Source: Leptospiraceae bacterium
Lineage (GTDB): Bacteria > Spirochaetota > Leptospiria > Leptospirales > Leptospiraceae
Length of the DNA: 64,000 bases
Direction of reading: 5' to 3'
Assembly (NCBI GenBank): GCA_015075105.1
Contig: JABTUZ010000001.1
Coordinates: forward strand, 1 to 64,000
The translations under genes and the position numbers were made by a program. The notes beneath the pieces are model-generated. The model was not told the origin of the DNA. It ran no database searches and saw nothing but the letters and a program-made list of their open reading frames with translations. Below are positions 62,257-64,000 of the stretch, one piece after another (the stretch's first letter is position 1; each line of letters opens with the position of its first letter).

Positions 62257-64000
62257 ATGGATTACCCTTTCAAGCAGATTGAAGAGAAGTGGCAGAGATA
62301 TTGGGAAGATAACAAAACTTTTTTAACGGACGAGGATGAGTCTAAGGAAAAGTTTTATTGCCTCGATATGTTCCCTTATCCAAGCGGTGCGGGTCTTCAT
62401 GTAGGACATCCAGAAGGTTATACAGCAACAGATATAATTTCCAGATACAAAAGGATGCAAGGGTTTAGAGTTCTTCATCCTATGGGCTGGGATTCTTTTG
62501 GTCTTCCGGCAGAGAGATACGCCATGACCACAGGGATTCACCCGAGCGTAACAACAAAATCGAATATAGACAATTTCAAAAAACAAATTAAGATGCTGGG
62601 TCTTTCTTATGATTGGGAAAAAGAAATTGCAACGTCTGATTCTAAGTACTACAAATTCACTCAAGTGATCTTCTTAAAGATTTACAACAGCTATTACGAT
62701 ATAGACTTAGACAAAGGAGTCCCGATTAGAGAGTTAATTTCTGAATTTGAAAAAAACGGCTCTAAAAAAGTAAACTCAGCGTCTTGGGATTATAGTAGAG
62801 TCTTTAGCGAAAAAGATTGGAAAAATTTTTCCTCGGTTGAAAAAGAAACCATTTTGTCTGATTTTAGATTGGTTTATATTGCTAATATTCCTGTAAATTG
62901 GTGTGAGGGTCTTGGCACCGTACTTGCCAACGAAGAAGTAGAAGAATGGGTAGGGAAGGGCTATACAGTAGTTCGTAAACCCATGCGTCAGTACATGATG
63001 AGAATTACAGCCTATTCCGACAGGCTATTGCAAGACTTGGATTTAGTGTCTTGGCCCCAGTCCACTTTAGAAATGCAAAAAAACTGGATCGGTAAAAGTA
63101 GGGGAATTGAGATAAATTTTTATACAGAATCAGGTAAACCAATCAGGGTATTTACGACCAGACCGGATACAATTTTTGGAGTAACGTATTTAGTTTTATC
63201 TCCTGAACACCCCTTGGTAGATGAAATTACTACTCAAGAGAATAAAAACTCTGTGGAAGAATACAAAAAAGCCACTTCTATAAAAAGCGATTTAGACCGG
63301 ACTGACTTGAATAAGGACAAAACAGGGGTAAAAACGGGTAGTTTTGCCATAAATCCTGCAAATAATGAGAAAATTCCGGTCTGGATTGGTGATTATGTTC
63401 TCTATGGATACGGAACAGGTGCGATTATGGCTGTACCTGCTCACGATACTAGGGATTTTGAGTTTGCAGAAAAATTTTTCTTACCCATTCTACAAGTAAT
63501 TCACTCAGAGGAAAACCTGCCTTTTGATTCAAAAAACTCGTATTGCATAAATTCTAACTCAAGTGAAGTCCAATTGAACGGTCTTGGATTTGAAGAGTCG
63601 TTTGAAAAGATTTCTAAATGGGCAGAGTCCAAAAAAATCGGGAAGGTGAAAAATCAGTATAAGTTAAGAGACTGGTTATTTGCAAGGCAGAGGTATTGGG
63701 GAGAACCTATTCCGCTTGTGCATTTAGAAAATGGGGAGACTTTTTCTCTTAGCGAAGACTCATTGCCTTTGGAGTTGCCTGACCTAAAAGAATTCAAGCC
63801 TTCTGGAACAGAAGAGTCTCCTTTGGCGCTTGCAAAGAATTGGTTAAGTTATTACGACCCAAAAACAGGTAAGAGAGGTAGGAGAGAAACAAATACCATG
63901 CCTCAATGGGCGGGATCTTGCTGGTACTATTTAAGGTTTATTGATCCTATAAATGATGAACTATTTTGTGATCCAGTAAAAGAAAAGAAATGGATGCCTG
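62257..64000 (+). CDS. leuS: Leucyl-tRNA synthetase (5' part; runs past the window)
   Basis: Residues 1-581 of the enzyme that charges tRNA-Leu. The HIGH-type motif is [20 protein letters not shown] (about residues 41-60), followed by [19 protein letters not shown]. The editing domain (CP1) spans about 225-420 ([40 protein letters not shown]). [19 protein letters not shown] and [17 protein letters not shown] match the C-terminal side of the catalytic core. The KMSKS loop and anticodon domain lie beyond 64000. Start ATG 62257 follows the small zinc-finger gene. Confidence 0.97.
   Translation, partial: MDYPFKQIEEKWQRYWEDNKTFLTDEDESKEKFYCLDMFPYPSGAGLHVGHPEGYTATDIISRYKRMQGFRVLHPMGWDSFGLPAERYAMTTGIHPSVTTKSNIDNFKKQIKMLGLSYDWEKEIATSDSKYYKFTQVIFLKIYNSYYDIDLDKGVPIRELISEFEKNGSKKVNSASWDYSRVFSEKDWKNFSSVEKETILSDFRLVYIANIPVNWCEGLGTVLANEEVEEWVGKGYTVVRKPMRQYMMRITAYSDRLLQDLDLVSWPQSTLEMQKNWIGKSRGIEINFYTESGKPIRVFTTRPDTIFGVTYLVLSPEHPLVDEITTQENKNSVEEYKKATSIKSDLDRTDLNKDKTGVKTGSFAINPANNEKIPVWIGDYVLYGYGTGAIMAVPAHDTRDFEFAEKFFLPILQVIHSEENLPFDSKNSYCINSNSSEVQLNGLGFEESFEKISKWAESKKIGKVKNQYKLRDWLFARQRYWGEPIPLVHLENGETFSLSEDSLPLELPDLKEFKPSGTEESPLALAKNWLSYYDPKTGKRGRRETNTMPQWAGSCWYYLRFIDPINDELFCDPVKEKKWMP

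Noticed and set aside
62323-62664. 113-residue frame opposite leuS
   Set aside because: Antisense shadow of a well-identified gene; composition not protein-like.
1-64000. CRISPR array, rRNA or replication origin
   Set aside because: No regularly spaced repeats, no rRNA-like stretches and no dnaA-box cluster or dnaA/dnaN genes were found.

Overview
The window is AT-rich DNA (about one third G+C by eye) that reads as a Leptospira-like spirochaete. Evidence for this is a DUF1564 protein (a Leptospira-type family), a Loa22-like OmpA lipoprotein, many lipoproteins with loose spirochaetal lipoboxes, and KdsB with two lipid-flippase-type genes. The exact genus is not provable from the sequence alone. 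Coding density is high, genes run on both strands, and many neighbours overlap by 1-4 bases.

Layout. 1-1.3 kb: a decayed IS3-type element and diverged short repeats. 1.3-9.5 kb: DUF1564 protein, enoyl-CoA hydratase, M32 carboxypeptidase, tRNA-Gly, a trans-sulfuration enzyme, a Wzx-type flippase, a PAP2 phosphatase and a PlsC-type acyltransferase. 9.6-12.5 kb: a Bdr-like repeat protein, then a decaying DpnII-like restriction-modification island with two broken methylases, a nuclease candidate and a DpnD-like protein. 12.5-21.6 kb: lipoproteins, a ferredoxin-like protein, carA, a glycosyltransferase, selD, ligA and an M23 peptidase. 21.9-30.5 kb: a 1027-residue alpha-2-macroglobulin-like protein, a frameshifted trmJ-type gene, a TPR protein, a DegT aminotransferase, an adenosine-deaminase-family enzyme and a hemerythrin. 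30.6-41 kb: a five-gene envelope/signalling operon (membrane sensor, STAS protein, MurJ, DUF167, EamA), a soluble chemoreceptor with a di-iron ODP-type sensor, Loa22, an RluD-type synthase and a 7TM SpoIIE-type phosphatase. 41-51.6 kb: kdsB, the fused mutase icmF, a cytochrome c maturation operon (ccmE, ccmF, ccmH, ccmI-like) and msrAB. 51.9-53.1 kb: a largely intact IS3 element. 53.25-61.8 kb: an eight-gene acyl-CoA catabolic operon behind two palindromic operators. The window ends inside leuS.

How the genes work together. The 53-62 kb operon holds all the modules of a beta-oxidation-like route: a CoA ligase fused to a DUF35 domain, two acyl-CoA dehydrogenases, a MaoC hydratase, an SDR dehydrogenase, and two thiolase-fold proteins with a DUF35 partner. 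The module set resembles actinobacterial steroid side-chain operons, but the substrate is unknown. IcmF and the enoyl-CoA hydratase also fit branched or short acyl-CoA metabolism. The STAS protein and the SpoIIE-type phosphatase, 5 kb apart, could be partner-switching components. The ODP and chemoreceptor genes overlap and probably form one oxygen- or iron-sensing chemotaxis unit.

The most unusual sequence-level signal is an 11-base word, RCGTTAKRCGA. It occurs 12 times exactly and 3 more times with one edge mismatch, on both strands, mostly inside unrelated genes. It looks like a genome-wide dispersed signal. Several genes carry apparent frameshifts (dam-like, trmJ-like, a small gene at 45.6-45.8 kb, the first transposase), so either gene decay or base-level assembly error should be considered.
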